A stretch of 64,000 bases of DNA from JAAYLN01 sp964592855 (GCA_964592855.1 CAZQKI010000003.1:3144-67143); one strand, 5' to 3'; positions 9,404 to 18,041 are shown, counted from the stretch's first letter. Numbers and translations: made by a program. The notes: generated by a model not told the origin, from the sequence alone.

Positions 9404-10204
9404 ATGAAGTATTCCTTTATGAGTTTTTCGACGCCGGAACTCGATTTGGCCGCCGTGCTGGATGTCGCGCGGCGCATCGGGTACGACGGCATCGAGCCGC
9501 GTCTGGACTCGGGCCATGCCCATGGCATCGAGGTCGGTCTGTCCCGTGAACGGTGCGACGCCGTCCGTGCGCAGGCCGCCGATGCCGGGATTGAGCTGGC
9601 CTGCCTGGCCACCTCCCTGAAGTTTGCCGATCCCGCCGCGACGGAGACGGTGCTGGCGCAGACCCGCGAACGGATCGACCTGGCCGGCAACCTGGGCGTC
9701 AAGACCGTGCGTGTGTTCGGCGGCAAGATCCCGGACGGCATTGAGCGTGAGCAGGCGATCGACCAGGTCGCCCGGTGCCTCGCCGCCGTGGCCGACCAGG
9801 CGGAGGCGCGCGGCGTGACGCTGTGCCTCGAGACGCATGACGACTGGTGTGACCCGCGTCACGTGGCCGCCGTCATGCTTCGGGTCGGCCAGCCGGGCAT
9901 CGCCGTCAACTGGGATATCATGCATCCGGTCCGGACGGGCAAGGCGACCATTGGCGAATCCTTTGAAACGCTCCGGCCCTGGATCCGCCACGTCCATGTG
10001 CACGACGGGGTGGGTCGGGAACTCAAGATGGTGCCGATCGGCACGGGCGAGATCGACCACCGGTCCGCGCTGGCCTGCCTGGCTGCGGCGGAATATGGCG
10101 GATTCATCAGCGGCGAATGGATCCGGTGGGAACCGTACGCGACGCACCTCCCGCGCGAGCTGGAAACGCTGAAGCGCTACGAACGGGCGGCGCGGGGGGG
10201 ATAG
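9404..10204 (+). CDS. Sugar phosphate isomerase/epimerase family protein (xylose isomerase-like TIM barrel)
   Basis: This 266-residue protein has the AP-endonuclease-2/xylose-isomerase-like TIM barrel pattern: MSFSTPELDL at the start, GYDGIEPRLDSGHAHGIE, a metal-site glutamate in LCLETHDDW, VNWDIMHPVRTG, then IRHVHVHDG and a final GFISGEWIRWEP. The conserved E, D and H residues that bind a divalent metal in this family appear present. It probably isomerises or epimerises a sugar or inositol derivative; the substrate is unknown. Three starts lie close together (9398, 9401, 9404); GGAGG at 9392-9396 is best spaced for 9404. It follows the nitroreductase gene by 25 bases. Confidence 0.82.
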   Translation: MKYSFMSFSTPELDLAAVLDVARRIGYDGIEPRLDSGHAHGIEVGLSRERCDAVRAQAADAGIELACLATSLKFADPAATETVLAQTRERIDLAGNLGVKTVRVFGGKIPDGIEREQAIDQVARCLAAVADQAEARGVTLCLETHDDWCDPRHVAAVMLRVGQPGIAVNWDIMHPVRTGKATIGESFETLRPWIRHVHVHDGVGRELKMVPIGTGEIDHRSALACLAAAEYGGFISGEWIRWEPYATHLPRELETLKRYERAARGG

Positions 10205-10210
10205 GGGCGC

Positions 10211-10469
10211 GATTCAACTTTGTTGAATCCGCACCCGATTCAGGCGTTAGGAGTTAGGCGTTAGGAGTTAGAAGATTCCATAAAGGGTGTTCTTGGTGTC
10301 TTCATGATGAAGACTCAAAGCTTTTTGCGGCAAGCCTGATCCTGAGAAGACTCAAGCTCAAAAAGGGCACCATGTTTTCGCGGGTTGTTGCGCAGACAAT
10401 GCCTAACTCCTAACGCCTAGCGCCTAACTCCTTTGGTGCGATTCAGTTTCAACTAAACTGAATCGCACC
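10211..10469. repeat. Intergenic inverted-repeat element (about 260 bp)
   Basis: The 339-base stretch between the isomerase gene and tRNA-His has no plausible gene but is highly structured. It opens with a hairpin (GATTCAAC, loop TTT, GTTGAATC, 10211-10229). It carries a tandem GGCGTTAGGAGTTA-type repeat near 10242-10271, answered by the inverted CCTAACTCCTAACGCCTAG-type copy near 10402-10431. It ends with a perfect 15-bp stem (GGTGCGATTCAGTTT, 10435-10449; loop CAACT; complement 10455-10469). The centre contains GTCTTCAT-G-ATGAAGAC. The architecture resembles a MITE or composite REP-like element. Confidence 0.7.
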
Positions 10470-10496
10470 CGGGGGATAGAGCAAAACATTTTGGGT

Positions 10497-10525
10497 TTGC
10501 TTTTTCGGGGGGGATTCACTACGAT
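10497..10525 (+). promoter_or_regulatory. Possible sigma-70 promoter for tRNA-His
   Basis: TTGCTT (10497-10502) and TACGAT (10520-10525) are separated by 17 bases and end 18 bases before the tRNA, a reasonable distance for a stable-RNA promoter. The match is partial and no mapping data exist. Confidence 0.35.
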
Positions 10526-10543
10526 TGTGGTGTTTTCCGACAT

Positions 10544-10620
10544 GGCGATAGTAGCTCAGTTGGTAGAGCGCCAGATTGTGGTTCTGGATGTCGCGGGTTC
10601 GAGCCCCGTCCATCGCCCCA
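10544..10620 (+). tRNA. tRNA-His (GTG anticodon)
   Basis: A complete cloverleaf with encoded CCA. The anticodon loop reads TT-GTG-GT between CCAGA and TCTGG. The D arm is GCTC...GAGC and the T arm GCGGG-TTCGAGC-CCCGT. The histidine identity element is encoded: an extra G at position -1 (10544) opposite C73. The acceptor stem GCGATAG/CCATCGC has one A-C mismatch at pair 6-67. It is followed by a strong terminator, so it is probably a single-gene transcript. Confidence 0.95.
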
Positions 10621-10627
10621 TTTTCAA

Positions 10628-10661
10628 GACCGGTGGGTGAAGACCCGCCGGTCTTTTTTTT
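10628..10661 (+). terminator. Rho-independent terminator after tRNA-His
   Basis: An 11-bp stem GACCGGTGGGT / ACCCGCCGGTC (one G-T pair), tetraloop GAAG, followed by eight T residues, seven bases after the tRNA CCA end. Confidence 0.9.
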
Positions 10662-10936
10662 ACGGCGGTGCGCCTGGACCGCAAAAAGCCTCTGGTTTCC
10701 ATGCGGTTCTGTCATTTGCGGTTCATTTTTGCTCGTTTATTGCTTGAATCAGCGAAGCCAAACAGTTGTCAAAGGACGGCTGTTCCGGTAAAATACCGCC
10801 GACCGTCGACGTTCAGTGCGAACTGCCGCTGTTGTTTAAACATTACGGCAAGACGGAAATGGAATTGAGAGGGGTTTGCTGCGGCTTCGACAACCCCTCC
10901 ACCGACTGGAGTCAGCAGACGAGAGAAGGTCTTTTT

Positions 10937-11935
10937 ATGTCAAAGAGTGTTGTGATTCGTTCATTGGGTGCCTGTCTGCCCAACCGGCGCGTTTCGAATG
11001 ACGAGTTGGCGCAGCAGATGAACGTGGATACCTCGGATGAGTGGATTCGTTCCCATACGGGGATCGGGTGGCGTCATATCATCGACGACGGTCAGACCAA
11101 TGCCGACTTGGGGATGGTTGCTGCGCGCGAGGCCCTGACGCGGGCCGGGGTTGAAGCAGCCGACATTGACCTGATCATCCTTTCGACGACCACGCCCGAT
11201 TACATCGGCTGCCCGTCGACGGCCTGTCTGGTCCAGGATAAGATCGGCGCGATCAATGCCATGGCCTTTGACATTACCGCGGCCTGTTCAGGCTTCGTGT
11301 ACGGGGTGACGGTTGCCAAGAGCATGCTGCTGACCGGACTTGCCCGGCGCGCCCTGGTCGTCAGTTCGGAAGCGCTGACCCGGGTGACGGACTGGTCGGA
11401 CCGCAACACCTGCGTCCTGTTCGGCGATGGCGCCGGCGTGGCGCTGTTGGAAGTCTCCGACGCCGAAAATCAGGGCATTCTGAATACGCGCCTGCGTGCG
11501 GACGGCAGCGGATGGGAATACATTGTGACGCGGGACGGGGGCTGTGCCAACCCCTATCAACGTGGCAAGATGGCCCAGCGGAATCCGCCCGTGATCGAAA
11601 TGAAGGGCAAGAAGGTCTATGCCTTCGCCATCAAGGCGATTCCCGAGATTGTGCAGGGACTGGTCGCGGATGCCGGGATCACCCTGGAAGACGTCAAGTG
11701 GATTGTTCCGCATCAGGCCAACGGACGGATCATTCAGGCGGCTGCGAGCCAGATGCAGATTCCGGAGTCCCGGTTCTTCGTGAATCTCGAACAGCGCGCC
11801 AACACGTCGAGCGCGTCAATTCCGATTGCCCTTTATGATTTGGAGGCGCAGGGAGGACTGCAGCGCGGCGATCTCATCGCCATCGTGGGGTTTGGCGGAG
11901 GTTTGACATCTGCCGGCGCGTTGATTCGCTGGTAG
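10937..11935 (+). CDS. fabH: 3-oxoacyl-ACP synthase III (KAS III)
   Basis: This 332-residue enzyme starts fatty-acid synthesis by condensing acetyl-CoA with malonyl-ACP. The KAS III catalytic triad is visible: Cys117 in AFDITAACSGF, His in WIVPHQANGRI, Asn in ANTSSASIPIAL. The TGIGWRHI motif near the start is also characteristic. A longer in-frame start at 10766 adds 57 non-homologous residues; the AGAAGGT site before 10937 and family alignment support the shorter form. fabF follows after 47 bases, forming a fab cluster. The 275 bases between the tRNA terminator and this gene hold no recognisable gene and probably the cluster's promoter. Confidence 0.95.
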   Translation: MSKSVVIRSLGACLPNRRVSNDELAQQMNVDTSDEWIRSHTGIGWRHIIDDGQTNADLGMVAAREALTRAGVEAADIDLIILSTTTPDYIGCPSTACLVQDKIGAINAMAFDITAACSGFVYGVTVAKSMLLTGLARRALVVSSEALTRVTDWSDRNTCVLFGDGAGVALLEVSDAENQGILNTRLRADGSGWEYIVTRDGGCANPYQRGKMAQRNPPVIEMKGKKVYAFAIKAIPEIVQGLVADAGITLEDVKWIVPHQANGRIIQAAASQMQIPESRFFVNLEQRANTSSASIPIALYDLEAQGGLQRGDLIAIVGFGGGLTSAGALIRW

Positions 11936-11982
11936 AGCGTGTGAGCAAACTGAAACGTCCATGCCGATAACAAGGAACTAAT

Positions 11983-13233
11983 ATGCAGCGTAGAGTGGTG
12001 ATCACAGGACTGGGCACGATAAACCCATTGGGCAATGATGTGGCATCCTTTTGGGAGGGTATACAGCAGGGGCGCAGCGGCGTCGGCCCCATCACCCGCT
12101 TTGATCCGGCTGCCCTGGAAGTCAAGATCGCGGCGGAGGTCAAGGGATTTGTCCCCGACCAGTGGATGGATGCCAAGGCAGCCCGCAAGATGGCGCTTTT
12201 TTCGCAGTATGCCGTGGCCGCCACGGCGCAGGCGCTGCAGGATGCCGGCTTGAACCAGGAGACCCTCGAACCGCTCCGCACGGGCATTGTCATCGGCAAT
12301 GGCATCGGCGGATATGAAATCATCGAAGAGTCGATGGGCAAGTATTTTGCACAGGGTCCGCGCCGCATTCTCCCCTTCACGGTGCCGCAGATCATCTCGA
12401 ACGAGGCGGCCGGCAATGTGGCCATGGCCTTTGGCATCAAGGGTTTTGCGCTGACCAGCGTGACCGCTTGCGCGTCGGGTACGGATGCGTTGGGCGCGGC
12501 GCTTGACCTGGTGCGCCACGGGCGCTGCGATGTCTGTGTTTCCGGAGGGACGGAATCCGCGATCACGGGGTTCGGCATAGCCGGGTTCCAGGTCATCCGC
12601 GCGCTCTCCACCAAGTACAACGCGACCCCTGCCAAGGCCAGCCGTCCGTTCGACCGGGACCGGGATGGATTCATCATGGGCGAGGGGGCCGGCATTCTCA
12701 TTCTCGAATCGCTGGATCATGCGCTGGCCCGCGGGGCCCGGATCTATGCCGAACTGGCGGGGTATGGCGTCACCTGCGACGCCTACCACCTGACGGCCCC
12801 CGATCCCGAGGGCGCGGGCGGGGCGCGGGCCATCAAGCTGGCCTTGGAAGATGCCGGCATCCGGCCGGACGAGGTGCAATACTACAACGCCCACGGCACC
12901 TCCACGCCGATCAACGACCCGCTGGAGACCAAGATGATCAAGCTGGCCTTCGGCGACCATGCCAGGGCCATGAAGATTTCAAGCACCAAAAGCATGACGG
13001 GGCATCTGATTGCCGCGGCAGGTGCGGTCGAGGCACTGGCCTGCGTCCTGGCGATTCAAAATGGATTCTACCCACCGACGATCAACTTGGAAAATCAGGA
13101 TGTCGAAGGCGGTTGCGATCTCGACTATGTGCCGAACCATGGGGTTCGCGGCGACATTGAGGTTGCCGTCTCCGGTTCGCTTGGCTTTGGCGGACATAAT
13201 GCCGTAATTGTCATGAGGAAATACCGAACATGA
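11983..13233 (+). CDS. fabF: 3-oxoacyl-ACP synthase II (KAS II)
   Basis: This 416-residue elongating ketosynthase condenses acyl-ACP with malonyl-ACP. The Cys-His-His active site is complete: Cys163 in TSVTACASGTDAL, His in YYNAHGTSTPINDPLE, and His in KSMTGHLIAAAGAVE. FDRDRDGFIMGEGA and SGSLGFGGHNA are further KAS I/II signatures. AAGGA precedes the ATG. Its stop overlaps the fabZ start as ATGA, so the two are translationally coupled. No fabD, fabG or acpP is adjacent, so the elongation cycle is completed from elsewhere in the genome. Confidence 0.95.
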   Translation: MQRRVVITGLGTINPLGNDVASFWEGIQQGRSGVGPITRFDPAALEVKIAAEVKGFVPDQWMDAKAARKMALFSQYAVAATAQALQDAGLNQETLEPLRTGIVIGNGIGGYEIIEESMGKYFAQGPRRILPFTVPQIISNEAAGNVAMAFGIKGFALTSVTACASGTDALGAALDLVRHGRCDVCVSGGTESAITGFGIAGFQVIRALSTKYNATPAKASRPFDRDRDGFIMGEGAGILILESLDHALARGARIYAELAGYGVTCDAYHLTAPDPEGAGGARAIKLALEDAGIRPDEVQYYNAHGTSTPINDPLETKMIKLAFGDHARAMKISSTKSMTGHLIAAAGAVEALACVLAIQNGFYPPTINLENQDVEGGCDLDYVPNHGVRGDIEVAVSGSLGFGGHNAVIVMRKYRT

Positions 13234-13661
13234 GTGCCGACATCACAAAACTGCTGCCCCACCGCAAACCCTTTCTCTTCCTCGACGATGTCGCGACGCG
13301 CGAGGACGGCGTGATTACCGGTTTGCACCGGTATGACGATAATGAATTTTTCTTTTCGGGACATTTCCCCGGATATCCCGTGGTTCCCGGCGTCATTCTG
13401 GTCGAGTCGATGGCGCAATGCGGAGGTGCCGCATTGGTGCAGGATGGGGCCATTCCCAGCAAATTCCATTTCTTCCTCGCGACGGTGAGGGACGTCAAAT
13501 TCAGGCGGAAGGTCACACCCGGCGAAACTGTGCGTTTTGAAATTCGCACGATGCGCGTCACGAAGAAGATGTTTCGCCAGCGGGGACTGTGCTATGTTGG
13601 CGATGAGCTCACGGCAGAGGCGGAGTGGATGTGCATCATCACACCCCAGGGGGCCGATTAG
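13230..13661 (+). CDS. fabZ: 3-hydroxyacyl-ACP dehydratase, FabZ type
   Basis: This 143-residue hot-dog-fold protein dehydrates 3-hydroxyacyl-ACP. LLPHRKPFLFLDD at the start and HFPGYPVVPGVILVESMAQ contain the catalytic His45 and Glu59 of the FabZ family. The length is normal. The ATG lies in the stop of fabF (ATGA), the third gene of the fabH-fabF-fabZ run. Confidence 0.92.
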   Translation: MSADITKLLPHRKPFLFLDDVATREDGVITGLHRYDDNEFFFSGHFPGYPVVPGVILVESMAQCGGAALVQDGAIPSKFHFFLATVRDVKFRRKVTPGETVRFEIRTMRVTKKMFRQRGLCYVGDELTAEAEWMCIITPQGAD

Positions 13662-13730
13662 CCTTCTGGACGCAACGGATCATGTTGGATTATTTCAGTT
13701 CGATGTACCATTGACTGCGAAGGTATCGAT

Positions 13731-14957
13731 GTGAGCGTGTTCACCTTGAAACAAAGCCTGGGTTACCCTGCGCTGTCCCTTTTGGCGATGGCCTGCTTGC
13801 TGGCATGGCCGTTGTCGGGTCAGACGCAGCAACCGCCGGAGATGGTGGAGATGGCGCGTGTCTTCCGCGTGCATGCGCGGGATCTGAGCTCGCGGTACAA
13901 CGAAACCATCAAGGCCCTGCCAGCGCAATACGCGAACGATATCAAGACGTTGCATGATCGGTATCAGCAGAATGGCGATCTCGATGGCGTTCTGGCAACG
14001 GCACGGGAACAGAAACGCTATCAGGAGGCGATGGCCGCGGAGCGTGATCCCTTCGAGTTGACACCCGAGATGCCGCCCGAGGCCATCGTCGCCAAACCGC
14101 AGGAGCTCCGCCAGTTGCAGGAACAGTATGTCAGTCGGTTCAAGGATGCGGCGACGGTGCGCACGCGCGACATCAAGGAACTGGCGGGCAAATATGTCAA
14201 GAGCCTCCAGAAGGTGCAAAGCGAGCTGACCCGGGCGGGACGCATCGACGAGGCGGTCGTCATCAAGGCGGAGTCCGAGTGCCTGCAGCAAGGAATGGAG
14301 GATGGAAGCATGATGCAATTGGTCGAGAAAATGGCGACGGAACTGCCGAAGACCGCCTCCGGTTCGTCCGTGGACGCCACGGCCGAGGTTGCGAAGCCCG
14401 GGGAGGTTCCCGTGTACGGGGTCGTTCCCAATTGGGCGAAGTGGAAATTTGTGAGTTCCAACCGTTTTTCCCGTGAGCGGACGCAGTATGACCATCCGGA
14501 TGTGCCGGACGAACTGAAGGTGATGTACAGCGAGAAGACCGGGCGCGGGAACTTCTCGGGACGTTGTCTCGTCAATTCCGTGCAGATCGGGGAGATGATG
14601 TGCCGCTGGTTTGGCAAAGCGCTTGTTTGGCGGGTGGATGATGTCAGCACGTTGACGACGACCTTCGTGCTCACTTCCAGGCATATTTCGGCGGGTGAGG
14701 AGCACGGTCCAGCCGTGCAGTTGGCCGTGTTGTCCAATGGACAGCCGCTTCGGAAGATCAATGTCAACCTGCAGGAGACAGAAACCACGCTTCGCCTGGT
14801 CAAGGACACCAACTCGAACCGCTGTGCGCTCATGTGGCCGCGGGGGAGCCTGACGGAGACGTTCGAACTGCCGGAGGGCGGTGCGATCAGCGTGCTTCTC
14901 GGTGTCACCGTCCGCAATCCCGGCGAAATCTGCGACACCTCGTTTATCATGCAGTAG
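13731..14957 (+). CDS. Secreted coiled-coil protein of unknown function
   Basis: This 408-residue protein has a signal peptide (hydrophobic LSLLAMACLLAWPLSG near residues 14-29). Residues 35-95 and 125-190 are two similar helical segments with a shared layout: a long charged helix, a Y-x-KSL or YNETIKALP element, and a (Q)NGDLDGVLATAREQ or AGRIDEAVVIKAE element. This repeat recurs in secreted proteins of planctomycetes and their relatives. The C-terminal 200 residues are beta-rich and start at YGVVPNWAKWKFVSSNRFSRERT. I see no enzyme motif. It starts 69 bases after fabZ but is probably functionally separate. Confidence 0.6.
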   Translation: MSVFTLKQSLGYPALSLLAMACLLAWPLSGQTQQPPEMVEMARVFRVHARDLSSRYNETIKALPAQYANDIKTLHDRYQQNGDLDGVLATAREQKRYQEAMAAERDPFELTPEMPPEAIVAKPQELRQLQEQYVSRFKDAATVRTRDIKELAGKYVKSLQKVQSELTRAGRIDEAVVIKAESECLQQGMEDGSMMQLVEKMATELPKTASGSSVDATAEVAKPGEVPVYGVVPNWAKWKFVSSNRFSRERTQYDHPDVPDELKVMYSEKTGRGNFSGRCLVNSVQIGEMMCRWFGKALVWRVDDVSTLTTTFVLTSRHISAGEEHGPAVQLAVLSNGQPLRKINVNLQETETTLRLVKDTNSNRCALMWPRGSLTETFELPEGGAISVLLGVTVRNPGEICDTSFIMQ

Positions 14958-14998
14958 CGGACGCCGGTTGCTTGCCGCGACAAGGAAGGTGCATACGC

Positions 14999-15859
14999 AT
15001 GATCAGCGATACAGTTCAGACCGCGCTGCTGGCCTATCAGCGTGATGAAATCACGGAACATCACATTTATCTGCGTCTGGCCGGGCTCCAGAAAGATGCG
15101 CATAACCGCGATGTCCTCACGCGCATCGCCGCTGACGAACTGCGGCATGCCGAGACCTGGCGGCTCTACACCGGACAGGCGGTGGCCCCCAACTGGCACA
15201 AGGTGTATCGCTGCGTGTGGCTGTGCAAGATCGGCGGTTTCACGTTCGGCGCCAAGCTGATGGAGCGCGGCGAAGACCGCGCGCAGGCGAACTACGACGC
15301 GCTGCCGCCGCAGATCGTGCAGGCCGTCGCCATCCGCCAGGACGAAGCCGCCCACGAGCAGAGCCTGCTCAACATGCTCGACGAGGAGCGGATGCGCTAT
15401 GTCGGCTCGATCGTGCTTGGCCTCAACGATGCGCTGGTGGAATTGACGGGCGCCCTGGCCGGCCTGACGCTGGCGTTGCAGGACACGCGCAAGATCGCCA
15501 TGACCGGGTGCATCACCGGCATCGCGGCATCCTTCTCCATGGCTGCCTCGGAATATCTCTCGACCAAGACCGAGGGCAGCAGACTCCACCCGCTCAAGGC
15601 GTCCCTCTACACGGGCATGACCTACGTCTCCACGGTGTTGCTCCTGATTCTCCCCTATCTCCTGCTGGCCAACTACTTCGTGGCGTTGGGTTGCACCCTC
15701 GCCATCGCCGTGGGGATCATGGCCGTGTTCAACTACTATATCTCCGTTGCACAGGACGTTCCCTTTGGACGGCGCTTTTCGGAGATGGCCGGATTGAGCC
15801 TGAGCGTTGCCGCCTTGAGCTTTGTCGTGGGCTATCTGCTGCGCGGCATGGGTGGCTGA
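14999..15859 (+). CDS. mbfA: Ferritin-like (rubrerythrin) domain fused to VIT1/CCC1-type iron transporter
   Basis: This 286-residue protein has an N-terminal ferritin-like four-helix domain with the expected iron ligands (E in RDEITEHHIYLRL, E-x-x-H in ADELRHAE, and RQDEAAHEQSLLN), followed from about residue 130 by a VIT1/CCC1 membrane domain (VLGLNDALVELTGALAG and four hydrophobic segments). The arrangement is that of MbfA (Er-VIT1), a membrane-bound ferritin reported to export iron and protect against peroxide. An upstream in-frame start at 14834 overlaps the preceding gene; GGAAGG before 14999 defines the real start. No Fur-like operator was identified with confidence. Confidence 0.82.
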   Translation: MISDTVQTALLAYQRDEITEHHIYLRLAGLQKDAHNRDVLTRIAADELRHAETWRLYTGQAVAPNWHKVYRCVWLCKIGGFTFGAKLMERGEDRAQANYDALPPQIVQAVAIRQDEAAHEQSLLNMLDEERMRYVGSIVLGLNDALVELTGALAGLTLALQDTRKIAMTGCITGIAASFSMAASEYLSTKTEGSRLHPLKASLYTGMTYVSTVLLLILPYLLLANYFVALGCTLAIAVGIMAVFNYYISVAQDVPFGRRFSEMAGLSLSVAALSFVVGYLLRGMGG

Positions 15860-15941
15860 GGTCCGGAGTCCTGCGCCGCGACGTGCGATGCATACAAGGA
15901 TGCCCTCTGTCCCGAAGCCTCCACGGATGGGAAAGGTCTTC

Positions 15942-17000
15942 ATGCGGTACAACATCTACTACCGAAAGTGCGATGGCGCCCCGGCCAATCTCTTCAAGGA
16001 GAAATACGCCGGGAGCGGCATCGAGGCACAGGTGTCTGCCGCCTGCCGTGCTTTCGCCGGCACCGATGCCGAGACGATCACGCCGCTCAACAGCGATGGC
16101 GATCACTATGCCTACCGCGTTAAACTGGCCGGCGAGGAGATGATTTTTCGCGCCGATACCTCCACCGATAACGATGACTACATGCTTGCGGAGGCGGCGG
16201 CGATGCGGCTGGCGCGCGGCGCCGGCGTCCCCGTGCCCACAGTCTTTACCACCGACGTTTCCCGGGTGTGTGTCCCGTGCCGCTGGCAGCTTCTCGAATG
16301 GGTTCCCGGCAAGGCGCTGGTGGACTATGATCGCGACAAGACGCTGAACCGTGTCGCGATTGCCCGCCAGATCGGGACGCTATTCCGCCGGCTCCACTCC
16401 GTGCCGCTGGAAGGATTCGGCTTCTTCAACACAAAGCTGCTTTCGGAAACGGGCCGCGTGCGCGGCCTTTACGCGAGCTACCGGGAATACTTCTGCTGCC
16501 GTCTGGACGACCATTGCCGCTATTTACTCGAACACGCCCTGGCCGATTGCGGCACGCTGAAGCGCGTCGCGGCCGTTTTCGAGGGGGCGCAGGCGCTCCT
16601 CGACCTGAAGGCGGGGGTTCTGGTTCACCGTGATCCTGCCTTCTGGAACCTGGTGGGTGAATCGGATCGCATTTCCGCCTTGATCGACTGGGATGATGTC
16701 GTTTCCGGCGATGCCGCGGACGACCTCGGGTTGATGTGGTGCTTTCACGATGCCCGCTTCATGCGGGACGTGCTGGCCGCCTATGGGAACGAAGAACCGG
16801 GCTTCGAGAGGCGAATATCCCTCCACTATCTGCGGAACATGCTTTGGAAGACCGTCATCCGCCATCGGATGGGTTACTTCGAAAAAGGGCGGGATTTCTT
16901 TCTGAATGTGGCGCAAGGCAACGCCGTCACATTGAAGGACGTAACCCTGAACAAGCTCAGCGAAGCATTGGAAAGGTGCGAATCGTCATGCAGTACTTGA
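15942..17000 (+). CDS. Aminoglycoside phosphotransferase/choline kinase-family small-molecule kinase
   Basis: This 352-residue protein has the APH kinase signature: the catalytic loop VLVHRDPAFWNLV (H-x-D-x-x-x-x-N) and the metal-binding ALIDWDDVVSGDAADDLG. The N-lobe (YRVKLAGEEMIFRADT) and hinge (WQLLEWVPGKALVD) fit the fold. Possible substrates include choline, ethanolamine, fructosamine-like or sugar compounds; the sequence does not decide. Starts at 15927 and 15942 are both possible; an A-rich GGGAAAGG site favours 15942. The downstream aldolase-like gene begins inside the last 13 bases, so the two are probably co-translated. Confidence 0.78.
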   Translation: MRYNIYYRKCDGAPANLFKEKYAGSGIEAQVSAACRAFAGTDAETITPLNSDGDHYAYRVKLAGEEMIFRADTSTDNDDYMLAEAAAMRLARGAGVPVPTVFTTDVSRVCVPCRWQLLEWVPGKALVDYDRDKTLNRVAIARQIGTLFRRLHSVPLEGFGFFNTKLLSETGRVRGLYASYREYFCCRLDDHCRYLLEHALADCGTLKRVAAVFEGAQALLDLKAGVLVHRDPAFWNLVGESDRISALIDWDDVVSGDAADDLGLMWCFHDARFMRDVLAAYGNEEPGFERRISLHYLRNMLWKTVIRHRMGYFEKGRDFFLNVAQGNAVTLKDVTLNKLSEALERCESSCST

Positions 17001-17746
17001 AAATGGATCGGGATTTTTTGGCGGGACTCTGGCTGTCATCCGGCTCCGTTACCGCCGCCGAAATCGCCGGGGCTGCCGGTTTCGACTGGCTCCTGATCGA
17101 CGGGGAGCACGGACTCGCGAGCGAGTCGGGCATCCTCGAAATTCTGCGGGCGCTGGCCGCCTCGACCGCATGCCCGGTCGTTCGGATACCGAGCCACGAT
17201 TCGCCGCTGCTTGGGCGCGTCCTCGATTTCGGGGCGGGCGGCATCATGGCGCCGGGCGTTGAATCGGCCGACGAGGCCAGGCAGCTTGTGCAACGGATGC
17301 GCTATCCGCCCCGGGGAAAACGCGGGCTGACGGCCTCCAGCCGTGCCGCGGGACATGGAAGTCAGTTCAAGACCTACTTTTCAGAGGCGAATGAGAAACT
17401 GGCCCTGATCGCCCAGATCGAAACCGCCGACGGTGTGGCCCATGCCGATGAGATCGCCGCGGTTGACGGTGTTTCCGCCCTCTTCGTGGGACATTCCGAT
17501 CTGAGTCTGAATCTCGGCGTTTTCGGCGATTGGGAGCATGATGCCCTGAAGGCGGCCGAATCCCGGGTGATTGCGGCTTGCAGAAAATCGGGAAAGCTTC
17601 CGGGCATGCTGCTGAAAAGCGGTCAGAGCCCCGCTCCGTACCGCGAAAAGGGATTCCGGCTGATCGCGCTCGGAACCGATAGCGGGCTCCTCAGAAGCGG
17701 TTGCGCGAGCCTGCTCGCCGGCTGGCGCCAGGCGCCGGCAACTTAG
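16988..17746 (+). CDS. HpcH/HpaI-family aldolase (2-keto-3-deoxy-acid aldolase-like)
   Basis: This 252-residue protein is a class II, metal-dependent pyruvate aldolase by motif: FDWLLIDGEHGL, VVRIPSHD, the metal/phosphate-binding GAGGIMAPGVESADEA, RGLTASSRAAGHG, and LIAQIETADGV with the metal-binding glutamate. The FVGHSDLSLNLG loop is typical. Family members cleave 4-hydroxy-2-oxo acids or 2-keto-3-deoxy-sugar acids to pyruvate and an aldehyde. Overlap of 13 bases with the upstream kinase suggests a joint pathway, for example phosphorylation followed by cleavage; that is inference. ATG 16988 is chosen over 17003 for its GGAAAGG site. Confidence 0.85.
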   Translation: MQYLKMDRDFLAGLWLSSGSVTAAEIAGAAGFDWLLIDGEHGLASESGILEILRALAASTACPVVRIPSHDSPLLGRVLDFGAGGIMAPGVESADEARQLVQRMRYPPRGKRGLTASSRAAGHGSQFKTYFSEANEKLALIAQIETADGVAHADEIAAVDGVSALFVGHSDLSLNLGVFGDWEHDALKAAESRVIAACRKSGKLPGMLLKSGQSPAPYREKGFRLIALGTDSGLLRSGCASLLAGWRQAPAT

Positions 17747-17757
17747 GGAGTTGCCGC

Positions 17758-17833
17758 TTCGTCCTCGTCGTCGAAAACCCTCGGTGGTTTCGAGTACGAT
17801 TACGAGGACCGCTTCGCTGAGGACGAGGACGAA
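17758..17833. repeat. Short inverted repeat downstream of the aldolase gene
   Basis: The arms TTCGTCCTCGTC (17758-17769) and GACGAGGACGAA (17822-17833) are perfect complements, 52 bases apart, with an inner weak stem around GAAAACC / GGTTTCG. No T-run follows, so it is not an obvious terminator. It starts the 445-base gene-free stretch 17747-18191 together with repeat copies A1 and B1. Confidence 0.55.
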
Positions 17834-17960
17834 ACTCAACTGGGCGCTTCAGGGTGATTTCTTCTTTGTCGCGAGCTTTGTCGACTGCATCGTCGCCATT
17901 GCATCTCCCAGCAAACAAGATGCTGTGGACCCGGCGGTCCTCCGCCGTAGCGAATAGGAG

Positions 17961-18036
17961 GCCGGAGCGACCGCTCCACTCGCCACCGCCGGGGACGGCG
18001 GGGTCCAGTTCGTCCCCTGTCGCGCCCGTTTGATTG
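17961..18036. repeat. Dispersed repeat A, copy 1
   Basis: This 76-base sequence recurs at 19113-19188 with about six differences (roughly 92 % identity by eye). It contains the palindromic core CGCCACCGCCGGGGACGGCG. Copy 1 is followed after five bases by repeat B copy 1. Confidence 0.75.
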
Positions 18037-18041
18037 GACGT

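Noticed and set aside
10242..10431. GTTAGG-type tandem repeats as telomere-like or CRISPR
   Set aside because: They form inverted pairs within a hairpin element and have no spacer pattern.
10766..10936. 57-residue extension of FabH or a separate short gene
   Set aside because: No family similarity; the KAS III start with AGAAGGT at 10924 is normal. I found no rpmF or plsX-like gene here.
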